Of a stretch of 64,000 bases of DNA, positions 49,575 to 59,380 are shown piece after piece (within the stretch, counting starts at the first letter, position 1; each line of letters starts with the position of its first letter). Both the position numbers and the translations under genes were made by a program. Below the pieces are notes generated by a model. That model searched no databases. It was not told where the DNA came from and saw only the letters and a program-made list of their open reading frames with translations. This DNA comes from Margaritifera margaritifera (taxonomy: Eukaryota > Mollusca > Bivalvia > Unionida > Margaritiferidae): assembly GCA_029931535.1 (NCBI GenBank), contig JAQPZY010001675.1:3252001-3316000 (forward strand), in the 5' to 3' direction.

Positions 49575-50345
49575 TTTCTTATTCAACTTACCATGACCTT
49601 TACCCCCGACCTTTATACCCTTCAGTTTAGTCAAGAAATAGGTACTCTAAAACTCAAGGTGTTGTGCAAAACACATTTTTCTTAGTCACAATGGCCTTCA
49701 CCTTTGACCTCAAAATCAATAAGCCTCTTCCTTACCTTAAATGCAAGCCCTCCACAAACTAACCAAGGTGCATGGGCTAAAAAAAACAACGGATAATGCA
49801 AAACCCCATTCTTTTTTGTCACAGTGAACTTGACCATTGACCTTGTGACCCCAGAATCAATACACTTTTTCTTAAACAAGCTGTAAGCCATCCACAAACT
49901 TTGGTGAAGGTACATCATCAAGAACTGACATTTTTGTGCTGAAATCATTGCTTATTTTTCAGCCAGTGACCTTGACCTTTGATCTTCTGAATCCAAACAT
50001 CAATAGGCTTCTTCCTTACCCTAGGTGCAAGCCAACCAAAGTTTGGCCCAGGTCTGTAATGTAGAACTAACATTATTATGTGGAAACCATTTTGATTCTG
50101 TGTCACAATGACAGTGACCTTTGACCTTTTAACTCCCAAATCAATTGATCTTCTCCTTAACCCAAGTGGAAGCCATCTACAAAGTATGATGAAGGTAGAT
50201 GGTGTAAACTTAAAGTTATTGCACAGAAACGAAAATGGTAACAAACGGATGGAGAGATGGACTTGTATCACAACAATATATGCTCCACCTTTTGAAGGGC
50301 AGTTAATAAGATTTACTTTCACTGATTGGGCTAAAACTCTGGTCA
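49575..50345 (+). repeat. Family F array 1
   Basis: About five monomers of roughly 145 bp: GTGACCTTGACCTTTGAC, CAAAATCAATAGGCCTCTTC, CTTACCTTAAATGCAAGCC, ATCCACAAACTTTGGTGAAG and TGTTGTGCAAA. Each unit carries two or three TGACCT half-sites. The same family recurs around 55.7-56.4 kb. Confidence 0.75.
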
Positions 50346-50534
50346 TGGAAGCAAAGGGTTGAAAGTTCTTGCAGAGCTCTTGTGTAACTGAAGAATGGAA
50401 ATTTTCTGGACAGGACAAATGTAAAATATTTGAGACATGGGAAAAGCAACAGGCACAATAATCCTGCAGGAGGAAACAATTTGCATTTGAACCTGCAGAA
50501 GTATGCTATCATCAAAGCTAACAAAATGACTCAC

Positions 50535-50775
50535 CCATCCTCTTCATCATCCTTTTCTTCCTGCAGTCTCTTAGAGTCCATTTTGCGGAAGTGGACTGCA
50601 TCAATATGGGTCTTGTACACAGACTTGACATTCCTCAAACGTGGATTGACACGGAGGGGCGTAGCACGGTAGATTCCCGTGATGGTCACTCTGTCACCTG
50701 GTTGAACCTTGTCCACTAGGTCATTATGTGCATACACTATCACAGTGTGTGGAGTCTGACCTGGGGGCATATCCT
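50535..50775 (-). CDS. MCM4: MCM4 exon c: OB fold
   Basis: Residues 160-239 begin [12 protein letters not shown] and contain [15 protein letters not shown], the conserved end of the MCM OB fold that lines the DNA channel, then [16 protein letters not shown]. The last visible residues are an acidic linker (EEKDDEEDG), the region of MCM4 that varies most between animals. The acceptor is attttag|AG at 50775. The donor is GATGG|GTGAGT after 50535, leaving two bases of a Gly codon completed by the next exon. Confidence 0.97.
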
Positions 50776-51049
50776 CTAAAATAGTAAAACAAGAACAAGC
50801 TGAAGATTGAATCAATAATAATTATAATTTTTTTCAACACAGCTTTTGATATTAAACTAAAAACATTAGCTACTATCTGCTATTTTTGCCACAAATGACA
50901 GATCTAAGAAACCAAGACATGGTATGTTGCTCAGTGGTACTCAAAACAAGCTAGTTGGATAGGAGGTTCTTGTAACCCATTGGCTGTAATCTTGTAAACC
51001 GCTAATGCTTTTATCAGGGTATTTTTTTCCTCCACTAAATGCTTCATGT

Positions 51050-51790
51050 TTTAAGATGTAAATATCAGATAAACATTCACAAGTGTTAGTCCCTTATTTG
51101 AAAGTTCTAAAATAATAATCCCTGTAGTTTCTTTGCTGACATTAAAGTTTTGGTTAAAATTGGTAAAAAGTGCTTCACATCTTAAAGGCTGGTCTTTAGT
51201 TATATACGATACCTTTCTTCATATTAGGCATTTTGTGTTATTCCATGTTATAGGACACAACTGATATCATGCAAATTAACACAAGCTCTTGTTCCTTAGT
51301 TGCAAGTTTGAAAAGGATCTGACTTCTAAAATTTATGACATAGAGTTTTTAAAGTTTGCTTAAAAATTGGCCACATACACAAACTATGTCAGCACTCTAT
51401 GTCTTGTGTAAGAAACACCATATTGTACTCGCTTGGGGTTGTCATCAAAAGAGGTCTACTTCCAAACAGTTCAAAATTGTGTGAAAAATGGAATAATTGC
51501 TGTAATGGCCAGGAACTCGAGCCAAGATAATTACATATAAATACAAATATGTTCACCAAACTTCATTTGTCTACCGTAACTGATTTTTGCTTAACAAGGC
51601 CTTTGCCAAAAATGGCTACGTCCAAACAGTAAAAAATGCGAAAAAAATCGCATGATTGCAGCAATGGTCTGATCAGATCATCTACATAATAATACAAAAA
51701 AGTCTACAAATTTCATTGATCTGCCTCGAGTGACTTTTGCTAAATCATACTTGCAAGCCTTTTGTTCCTAAAAAGGTGCAAGTCCAAAGT
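51050..51790 (+). repeat. Family G tandem monomers
   Basis: About four degenerate units share AAGTGCTTCACAT, GTCCAAACAGT, TGAAAAATGGAATAATTGC and CACCAAACTTCATTTG-type phrases. It ends where a family-A head begins at 51792. Confidence 0.5.
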
Positions 51791-53068
51791 TTAACAAGAG
51801 TCATTTGAAGGGATGTTCTACTAAAAAAATGTACAGGAATTCAAAACCATTTCTTCTTTTTAACTGCTGAGTTTTGAAACTATCTCTGATATTCTTGCGT
51901 GACAAGATTTTCAAATTAGCCACTGTAGCAGCCATATTGGATGCAAGATAGGCACCATTTACATTTAGGACAAACTAGACACCATTAGAAGACTTTTGGT
52001 GAAAACCCCATGCCAATATAACCATCCATTCAGGAAAATTACTCACAAGATTTTCAAGATGTTCGTTGTGGCAGCCATTTTGGTTGTATGTGGAGCACCA
52101 TTTTTATTCAGGACTAACAAGATATCACAACAAGTCACAACAAGATATCACAACAAGTCACAACAAGATATCACAACAAGTCACAACAAGATATCACAAC
52201 AAGTCACAACAAGATATCACAACAAGTCACAACAAGATATCACAACAAGTCTTTTGGTGAAAAGCCTAAGTCAATATGACTCTCAATTCTGGAGTAGCAA
52301 TAACAAGATTTTCAAGATGGCCACCATGGTGGCTATAGTGCAGATCAGAATGGCATCATTTTCATTCAGGACCACTACACACCATAAGTGAAAACCCAAT
52401 ATCAATATGACTTTCCATTTATTAGGAGTAGCTACAAGAAGATTTTCAAGATTGCTGCCATACTGGATGTCAGATTGGCACCATTTTCATTTAGTACCAA
52501 CTAGACATCATAACAAGTCTTCTGGTGAAAAGCCAATGTCAATACGACTTTCCAAGTAGGAGTAGCGGTACAATTTTCAAGATGGCCGATGTAGTGACCA
52601 TATTGGATATCAGAGCAGCACAATTTATATTTAAGAGCATCTAGACTTAATATGAAGTCTTTTTGGAGAAAACCCCATCTTGATATGACCTTCCATTACG
52701 AGTAGCAATAAAAAGAATTTCTAGATGGCTGCTGTGGTGGCTATATCGGATGTCATATCAGTTCCATTTTCATTTATGTCCAACTAGGCATGACAAGAAG
52801 TCTTTCAGTGAAAACCTCATGTTAATATGACCATCCATTCAGAAGGAGTAGCAATAACTTGATTTTTAAGATGACAGCTGTGATGGATATATTGGATTCT
52901 GGACATTTAGGACCAACTAAACCTTGGGATGAATGCATGTGTAAAATTTCATGGCAATCCTCCCAGCAGTGTAGGAGGGGAAGTAATAACAAACTTGTGC
53001 TAATGGACAGACAGACTTTGGACAACGGACATAACATAAGCTCTTCTGGTCTATGACCAGCAGAGCTC
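51791..53068 (+). repeat. Family A element, complete: head, core, tail
   Basis: Head AACAAGAGTCATTTGAAGGG, then TGATATTCTTGCGTGACAAG, about eight monomers, and the tail GGATGAATGCATGTGTAAAA, TGGCAATCCTCCCAGCAG and the hairpin CTGGTCTATGACCAGCAGAG. This is the clearest end-to-end example of the family (about 1.28 kb). A 23-bp minisatellite has expanded inside it. Confidence 0.9.
52118..52251 (+). repeat. 23-bp minisatellite inside a family-A monomer
   Basis: Six copies of CAAGATATCACAACAAGTCA plus CAA start at exactly 23-bp spacing (GATATC at 52121, 52144, 52167, 52190, 52213 and 52236). The unit is the family-A phrase AACAAGATATCACAACAAGTC before TTTTGGTGAAA, so it grew from one monomer. The copies are identical, so the expansion is recent. 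Confidence 0.95.
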
Positions 53069-53351
53069 AAAATTAACCAAGAATGTACAACTAATGTACA
53101 TGTACAAATTTAGCCCTCTCAGCCCCATTTCCATGGGTACGTGTTACGAGACCCATTCCAAATTGTAGCCTATGACATAGGAAGAAGGAATGGCAGTTAG
53201 GCTGTACATACATGTATACTTTTATATGTGCAGATACTGATGCCAGGGGTAGTAAAATAGCTCTGCTCAACTTCGAAGAGGTGGATTTATAAAAAAGCTA
53301 TTAAAACATGTTCAATACCGATAAACTTGCTTAATGGGCATCATAACTTAC

Positions 53352-53594
53352 CTGGAGATTCCTGGAGTTTAATCATCTGCTTGTCACTGAAATGGGAGCG
53401 ATTGTGTACAAGAGCAAATGAATGTTTGGTGTTACAGTTGGTGCAGAGTGTTGGTTCTGCAATTCTGCCTCTGTCTATTTCTGCAGAAGAAGAGTTACCA
53501 CACACATAGCACCTGAAGAAAGCTTCTCTCATCTCGGGGATCAGGGAGGATGTACGAATCACCATTCCTCCAATGGATATCAACTGGTCAATAT
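53352..53594 (-). CDS. MCM4: MCM4 exon b: zinc finger
   Basis: Residues 79-159 begin [16 protein letters not shown], the MCM N-terminal OB-fold signature. The C4 zinc finger is complete: Cys107 and Cys110 (CYVC) and Cys129 and Cys132 (CTNC), encoded at about 53511-53434. In the MCM family this finger supports contacts between the two head-to-head hexamers. The run [12 protein letters not shown] follows and is nearly invariant among MCM4 proteins. The acceptor is tccag|AT at 53594 and the donor is CCAG|GTAAGT after 53352; both junctions split codons (Asp upstream, Glu downstream), which fixes the boundaries. Confidence 0.97.
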
Positions 53595-54035
53595 CTGGAA
53601 TGATTGAAACATATTAAGCATGCAGAATTCAAGGTCACATGCCACATATTTTTCTCAATTTTCCAATAAAGTACACTAATTTTGCTTTTTGTATGATAAA
53701 TTCCTGTAACATAAAGAAGGAAATAGCAGATAATATCAAGAAATGAGGGATTCTGTAGAAGAAAAAAAAATGCATCAGCTGTGCAGCATTATCTAGTGAA
53801 AATTAAAGTTTATGCACTAAATTACCACATTATTTATTCTTTCTTCTGCAGTTGTAGCAACTTCTAGTAATTTTTATTTTTCTGGGAGACCAGGTTCTGA
53901 TTTCATGAATGTGTTGTAATATTTGAAGACAGGACTGGGGTTTAAAAGGAGGATAAACTTGAATGTGTCATTTTCTCTCTGACTGGAGGTGAACAGATGT
54001 CTGAATATTCACCGAATTAATCAATTATGCAATCA
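53595..54035. other. Intron sequence next to exon b, nothing recognised
   Basis: AT-rich intron sequence without a recognised family. Confidence 0.5.
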
Positions 54036-54230
54036 TTTTGATAGCCAGACCTGGGCCTCCTACTTGTTTTGATAACCAGGCCTGACCTCTTACTCGTTTT
54101 GATAAACAGACCTGGCCTCTTACTTGTTTTGATAAACAGACCTGGCCTCTTACTTGTCTTGATAGCAAGGCTTGGCCTCTTAACTCGTTTTGATAGCAAG
54201 GCCTGGCCTCTTACTCGTTTTGATAGCAAG
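54036..54230 (+). repeat. 30-bp minisatellite (left part)
   Basis: Six to seven units of TTTTGATAAACAGACCTGGC plus CTCTTACTTG. The length is a multiple of three, so ten-residue repeats are open on both strands (LVLINRPGLL on plus, KTSKRPGLFI on minus); these are not genes. The array is cut by a hAT element and its unit resumes at 55411 (TAGCAAGGTCTGGCTTCTTA). Confidence 0.9.
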
Positions 54231-55410
54231 CAGAGATGCTGCCAGGATTTTATCTAAAGGGGGGAGCTCCCCCCTTGACACCAAAATAAGGAGGGGGGGG
54301 GGATGAAATGGCCATAGTTGAGTATTTACCTAACACATAATTATCCATATCTTTCTTTCTTTGTGCTCTATTGAAATCTAAATCCTAAAAAGATGTCTCC
54401 TCTAGTTGTATAAGCATTAATCTGCTGATCATTTCTGAGCTTAATTGGTGCCTTATCTGTGTATGAATATTGTTCTGTACTGAGAACCCTCTTTCACATA
54501 TGCATAGCTAGCTAAACCAGCTTGAACAAGTTCGAAAAATGTTCTTTATGGTTGTTATGTACAATTTTCAGCAGCTCAGATGTATCGTCTCTTTGTATAT
54601 CTCTGCTCCAAAATAATATTTTTCACTAACAAGAGCTCTGCCAAAGTTTCACTTTCTTGAATCAGTGCTTTGCTGACTACTACATGTATGCCAAATTTCT
54701 GATCTGTTCCGCAATTTTGTATTAGGATTTTAAGTCCATCAATGCCAAAGTCAGCTTGTTCAGACAGGGTTATTCTGATTAAAAATAAATATCCTTACTT
54801 TTTAATTTCTTTTTAAATTTTTATTTATACAACTTATCTTAACCCTTAGAGTGCTATATGGTTTTGTACCACAAAATCCCTCAAGACAGAATTGTTTGAG
54901 AAAAGAAATGAAAAATTGGACTCTACTTTTAATTTGCTTGTACTTTAATTAGGCCAGTATTTGCCGAACTAAATCGTCATCTGAAGATGAACCATGTTGC
55001 GAGTCAGCCATTTTGGATTTTGTAGGGGCCCTTACTTTAAACACGCATTTGTAAAACTTCCTTCATGAATGCAAGGTTAAAACTTGACAATGCTTGTTCC
55101 AGGGCCCAATATGTCAATCAAATTTAGTTTAACAGCCGTTCATATCAAGCTGAATGATGTGTAAACAGTTGCCTACCAGAAAAAGACAGATAACGAGACA
55201 AGCGCAACGCGACTTCTACTGGTGGCGCGACTTATGCCCCGACAAGCACTTTAAGGGTTAACAGTTAAATAAAAATTGTATACTGCGCAGTATACATTTT
55301 TATATGCGCGACTGTAAATTAATTTGCGGGAGTTCTCACGCATCACTGCTTTCCAAGTGAGTGAATTAGTAAAAATCTTGCCCGATTCGCGCACCCTGGC
55401 AGCATCTCTG
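54231..55410 (-). mobile_element. hAT element (decayed) carrying a nested piggyBac-like element
   Basis: Ends CAGAGATGCTGCCAGG (54231) and CCTGGCAGCATCTCTG (to 55410) are 16-bp perfect inverted repeats. They are flanked by the direct repeat TAGCAAG (54224-54230 and 55411-55417), one short of the 8 bp usual for hAT. On the minus strand between about 54560 and 54330 the hAT C-terminal dimerisation motif is readable: CERGFSVQNN, then LSSEMISRLMLIQLEETSF and DLDFNRA, with stops. A TTAA-bounded element sits inside at 54839-55261. The element landed in the 30-bp minisatellite. Confidence 0.85.
54839..55261 (-). mobile_element. piggyBac-like non-autonomous element in TTAA
   Basis: A TTAA target is duplicated at 54839-54842 and 55258-55261. 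The element (415 bp) begins CCCTTAGAGTGCT and ends AGCACTTTAAGGG, a 13-bp inverted repeat with one mismatch. CCC ends and the TTAA target are diagnostic of the piggyBac superfamily. On the minus strand MADSQHGSSSDDDLVRQILA followed by a stop looks like the start of a transposase whose remainder is deleted. Confidence 0.85.
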
Positions 55411-55690
55411 TAGCAAGGTCTGGCTTCTTACCTTTACAGGTGGAACCACCCTGTATCAAAATTCTGTCTTAATATGTTGTGCATGACATTGTGACCTTTT
55501 GGCCAAGCACGCTAATAAAGAAAACTGTACGTTGTTTGCACCTCCCATAGTAAATACACATTTCTTTCGTTAATATCAAGGATTACAAATGTGGAAAATC
55601 TGAATTTTTTTAAAAAAAATTTTTTGTAATTAAAAACAACATTTTTAAACCTGTGCAAGCCAGAGTACCTGAATGGCACATAATATTCCC
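55411..55690. other. Minisatellite remnant and unassigned sequence
   Basis: The 30-bp unit resumes at 55411-55440 and then ends; the rest is AT-rich without recognised features. Confidence 0.5.
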
Positions 55691-55783
55691 ACCCAATGCA
55701 TACTAGTCCTCTATAGAGGCATTAGTCAGGCATGTTAGCGTCTGGAGATTACTGACCAACAAATCTCAATGACTTGGACCTTT

Positions 55784-55937
55784 GGTGATGGTAAGCAGTT
55801 TTGAAGTAAACTTAACATGCAGAAACCATGGTTTTCTTATTAGATGCCATCATGAACCTTGGTGATGGTAAGCAGTCTTGAAGTAAACTTAACATGCAGA
55901 AACCATCGTTTTCTTATTAGATGCCATCATGAACCTT
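55784..55937 (+). repeat. 77-bp tandem duplication
   Basis: Two adjacent copies starting GGTGATGGTAAGCAG at 55784 and 55861 differ at only about two positions (TTTTGAA/CTTGAA, CATGG/CATCG), so the event is recent. Confidence 0.93.
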
Positions 55938-56005
55938 TAGACACCAGTACCTATAGGTTTCATTATTACACTTAGTGCAAGACAGCCATAAAGTTGGGCA
56001 AGACA

Positions 56006-56274
56006 TTGAGAACAAATGATTACTAGGAATTTCCCTTACTCGGAGCATAAATATCTTAAGAGTTCGAAATTTTCGGCAATATCACACTGCCTTCATCAAT
56101 GACTACTGTTGATCACGTTATAAGTCACGTGATCAACAGTAGTCTCTGATGAAAGCAATGTGATATTGCAGAAAATTTTGAACTCCAAGATATTTATGCT
56201 CGGAGTAAAGGAAATTCCTAGTAATCATGAATTATCCAGAGCAAGGAAGCAACCTTTTCAGTTGAGAACAAATG
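56006..56274. mobile_element. Foldback element with 13-bp flanking direct repeat
   Basis: Arms of about 103 bp (56016-56118 and 56127-56228) form an imperfect hairpin with an 8-bp loop; the inner 18 bp GACTACTGTTGATCACGT pair perfectly. TTGAGAACAAATG occurs at 56006-56018 and again at 56262-56274, reading into the F-family phrase ATGTTCTGCAGAA, so the 243 bp between look like an insertion with a 13-bp target duplication. No coding capacity. Confidence 0.75.
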
Positions 56275-56435
56275 TTCTGCAGAATGAAGTTTTCTTCGAG
56301 CAACAATGGTCTTGACCTATTATCTTTTGACCCTCAAATCAATAGGCCTCTTCCATACTTTAAGTGCAAGCAATCCAGCACCTTATGTCAAGGTACATGG
56401 TCTATAACTCAAGTTATTATGCAAATAATGCGAGC

Positions 56436-57600
56436 CCCCTCCCCATCCCAAAATAAGGAAGGGGAGGGGGGGGGGGGGAGAAAAAAAAAAGGGGGGGGGG
56501 GAATGGCCAGTGTTCAATATTTACCCAACACTTAAATAACCATCTCTCCTTCTTTCTGCTCCACTCTCTTAGGGCTCTATTGAAATCAAAATCTTCAAAG
56601 GATGTCCCCTCTACTTGTATAAGCATTATTCTTTAAACTGTTTCTGAGCTTAATCTGTTCCTCATCTGTGTATGGGTATTGTTGTGTGCTGATAAACCCT
56701 TTTCAAAGTCTGCGGTCTAAAGGGGCATATGCATAACTAGCTTAGTCAGCTTAAACAAGTTGGAAATTGTTCTCAATGGTTGCTATGTACAATTTTCTAC
56801 AGCTCACAGGAATTGTCTCTTGGATATCTCTGCTCCAAAATAAGATTTTTCACTAACATAAACTCTGCTAAAGTTTCACTTTCTTGAATTGGTGCGTTGC
56901 TGACTACTATGCCAGATTTTTTATCTGTTTAATGCTGTATTAGGGTTTTAAGTCCATCAATGCAATAGTATGCTTGTTAAGACAGAGGTATTTTGATCAA
57001 ATAAATATCCTTACTTTTTAATTTCTTTTTAGATTCCTATTTATTCAATTTTCAATCCCTCAGTGCTGAATTCTTTGAGAAAAGAAATGAAATTGCACTC
57101 TACTTTTAAATTGCCTGTATTAATTAGGCTTAGTATTCTGCATTTCTACATTTAATTTTGAAATACTGTTGAATAGGGGTTTGACCGGCATGCCGTCTGT
57201 TTTGTCCACACAGCATGTACATCATACTCGCATCTTTGAGCTCAAAATCACTCACTGGTATTTCAAGTAACACTTTTCCAGTCAATAATCTGATATACTT
57301 CAAAACTTTGAAAATCATTGTCATAATCGCTATCATCAGCCAGTATTTGCCAAATGAAGATGAACCATGTTGGGAGTCAGCCATTTGGTTTTTTTGGAGT
57401 TTCCTAGATAGCCCATATTTTAAACAAGCATTTGTAAAACTTCCTTGATGAATGCAAGGTTACAAACATGACAGAATGCTTATTCCAGGCCCCAATGTAC
57501 CAATGAGATTCAGTTTAACAACCATTCACGTAAATCCGAAGTACCGAGATGTGTAAACAGTTGCCTACCTGAAAAACGACATGTCACAACAAGCAGTATG
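56436..57600 (-). mobile_element. Second hAT + piggyBac composite, diverged
   Basis: The order matches 54260-55260: the hAT C-terminus (minus strand LMLIQVEGTSFEDFDFNRAL and REWSRKKERW, 56631-56530), ATAAATATCCTTACTTTTTA, then the piggyBac part from about 57050 with the start MADSQHGSSS at about 57384. The junction between the two parts falls at the same place as in the first copy, although the TTAA is no longer intact (TTTCAATCCCTCAGTGCT). The piggyBac part keeps about 200 bp lost from copy 1, including ADDSDYDNDFQSFEVYQIID. The outer hAT ends were not seen. Confidence 0.75.
56457..56505 (+). repeat. Homopurine G/A tract
   Basis: Runs of G (up to 12 and 10) separated by a run of A make an almost uninterrupted purine strand. 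The equivalent place in the first composite copy also has a G run (54290-54301), so the tract is inherited and lengthened. Confidence 0.9.
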
Positions 57601-58084
57601 AGACCTCCAATTAGAACTAACCATAACATGTTTTCACACCATTAAATACCACAATTTTGTGCTGTGACTCATCATTTTTGGAACATCCCTCAGTAAAAGG
57701 CTCCCTCACTTGTAACACAGGTCATTTTTATGCCTCTAATGAACAGCATTATAAATGGAACCATGAACAGCATTATAATGGGAACAATGTGGTAATAGTC
57801 CACCAAAATTGCAGTGAATGCAGCCATTGCAGCAGATAATATGTGACTTTCAAGAACTTTAAAAATAGCACCCTAACACTGTCAATGACAACGTCATCAT
57901 CGAAAAAGTGATACATATATTTTTCCATGTACTGGAGAGACAATGACATTGCAATCATTTCCCAGTACTTTTCATGTATGCATTTCCAACTGTAAAGGAA
58001 ACTGACTAAATCAAAATAAATTTGTTAAACTGGTTACAAAATGTAGATGGGGGTGGGGAGGGGGGGGGGAGGTGAAACTAATTT
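57601..58084. other. Intron sequence; a short G-rich run
   Basis: No family recognised. GGGGGTGGGGAGGG-like sequence lies at 58049-58071. Confidence 0.5.
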
Positions 58085-58989
58085 GAATTTTGTGATACCT
58101 GCAATAATGCTGCATCTTTTCCTGACACTAGTCCCCAGTCCATGGATATTATTTCCTCCTCAAATAGTAATTGGAGGTCTAGAATTAAAAAAACACGATC
58201 CCAGTCCAATACCTTAGTCTTTCCGCCAATCAGAACATTTTTCATTCCTCAACATGGACTGAGACTGAAGGACATCAGAGTGGGGAGGGAATTGTGAAAT
58301 AAAAGCAGGCAAGCATTACACAATTAAAATTAGTTATGCTTACATTACCTGCCATTATTAAATTGCTGAATTTGCCAGACCTGTGGGGAAGCTGATGGCG
58401 CAAGATAAATTTCAAGTAAACTTGCCATTGTTGTTAGTAGGATGTTCTACTACTGTAGAATGGACAATGGCTTGACGACTTGGACTGACAGAAATGGACC
58501 CAAAGCATAAATACCTTCACTCTGGTGTGCCACTGAACGAAGGCAAAATGATGTCAAAGATGGAATGAGAATGACAAAAGGCGGCTTTCATGACTATAAT
58601 CTAAAGAGAAATGGATTCAAAAAGGCCCATGATGCAGCAATAGCCCTGACCTCATGGACTTTGCATTTTGTGAAAGAGATCTCTCTCAGTGAGAGACTGA
58701 TGAGCTCTTTTAATAGTCTAAGCAATCCACCTCAAGATGGAAGCTGCCAAAATATCAGAAGTACCTTTCAAAGACAGTTACAACCCTTACATTTCCTTCT
58801 TGACTTGACTAGAAAGAACTGAAGAGCTCTAACTGGTCAAAGGAGTCTATCTTGATCATCCCCAGCACATATACGACTAAGACGGTGGATTTCAAAGGAA
58901 CTAAAGCTACTGAAGGTAGTGGATTCTTGGCCGGAAACCCTAGCTGGTAACGAAGAGACCAAATCATAGTTTCCACTGAAATGTAAACA

Positions 58990-59085
58990 ACCCTATCCCA
59001 CTAACCAACATGAATTGGACAGAAGTGAGATGTGAGAGTTATCTGTAAAGGTGAGTGCCTTAGACCACTCGGCCAACAGATCAAT
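58990..59085 (-). mobile_element. SINE head fragment nested in DIRS-like copy 2
   Basis: The minus strand reads TTGGCCGAGTGGTCTAAGGC, CTTTACAGATAACTCTCAC and TCTCACTTCTGTCC, the tRNA-like head of the SINE without its body. It sits directly after the RNase H segment LFMTLIDLL and is read through as LAEWSKALTFTDN. Confidence 0.8.
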
Positions 59086-59380
59086 TAGAGTCATGAACAA
59101 CGATCTCTGGGGCCTCAGGGGAACTTTCAGGATTAGCCATGACTTGGAAATCCTGACTTTGTTAAGAACCTGAGGAATTATTCTGAAAGGTGGGAATGCA
59201 TAAGCATACATTCAATCCCACTTCAGACTGTAGGCATCCACAACCCATGCCTCCTGGAAGAAGGGGACTCCTGACCAGGGGTTTGTCATCCATTCGCCAC
59301 TTATGGAAGGAGACAGGAATAGCTCTTCACTCCTCTCCCCCTAGAGACAAGGACCGGCAATTCTCTCTCGGTGCTGGGGG

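Larger units (their letters stand above)
55691..56435 (+). repeat. Family F array 2, with duplication and foldback insertion
   Basis: F-type phrases (GGTGATGGTAAGCAG, AACATGCAGAAACCAT, GACCCTCAAATCAATAGGCC, CTCTTCCATACTTTAAGTGC) are disrupted by a 77-bp tandem duplication and by a foldback element. Confidence 0.65.

Noticed and set aside
49945..50418. 157-codon minus-strand ORF near MCM4 exon c
   Set aside because: It is a translation of family-F monomers, with repeated phrases such as LGLRRRSIDLGVKRSKV and VRKKPIDVWIQKIKG reflecting the DNA repeat.
54017..54257. Ten-residue peptide repeats open on both strands
   Set aside because: They follow from a 30-bp tandem repeat (multiple of three) with no stop; there is no start context or homology.
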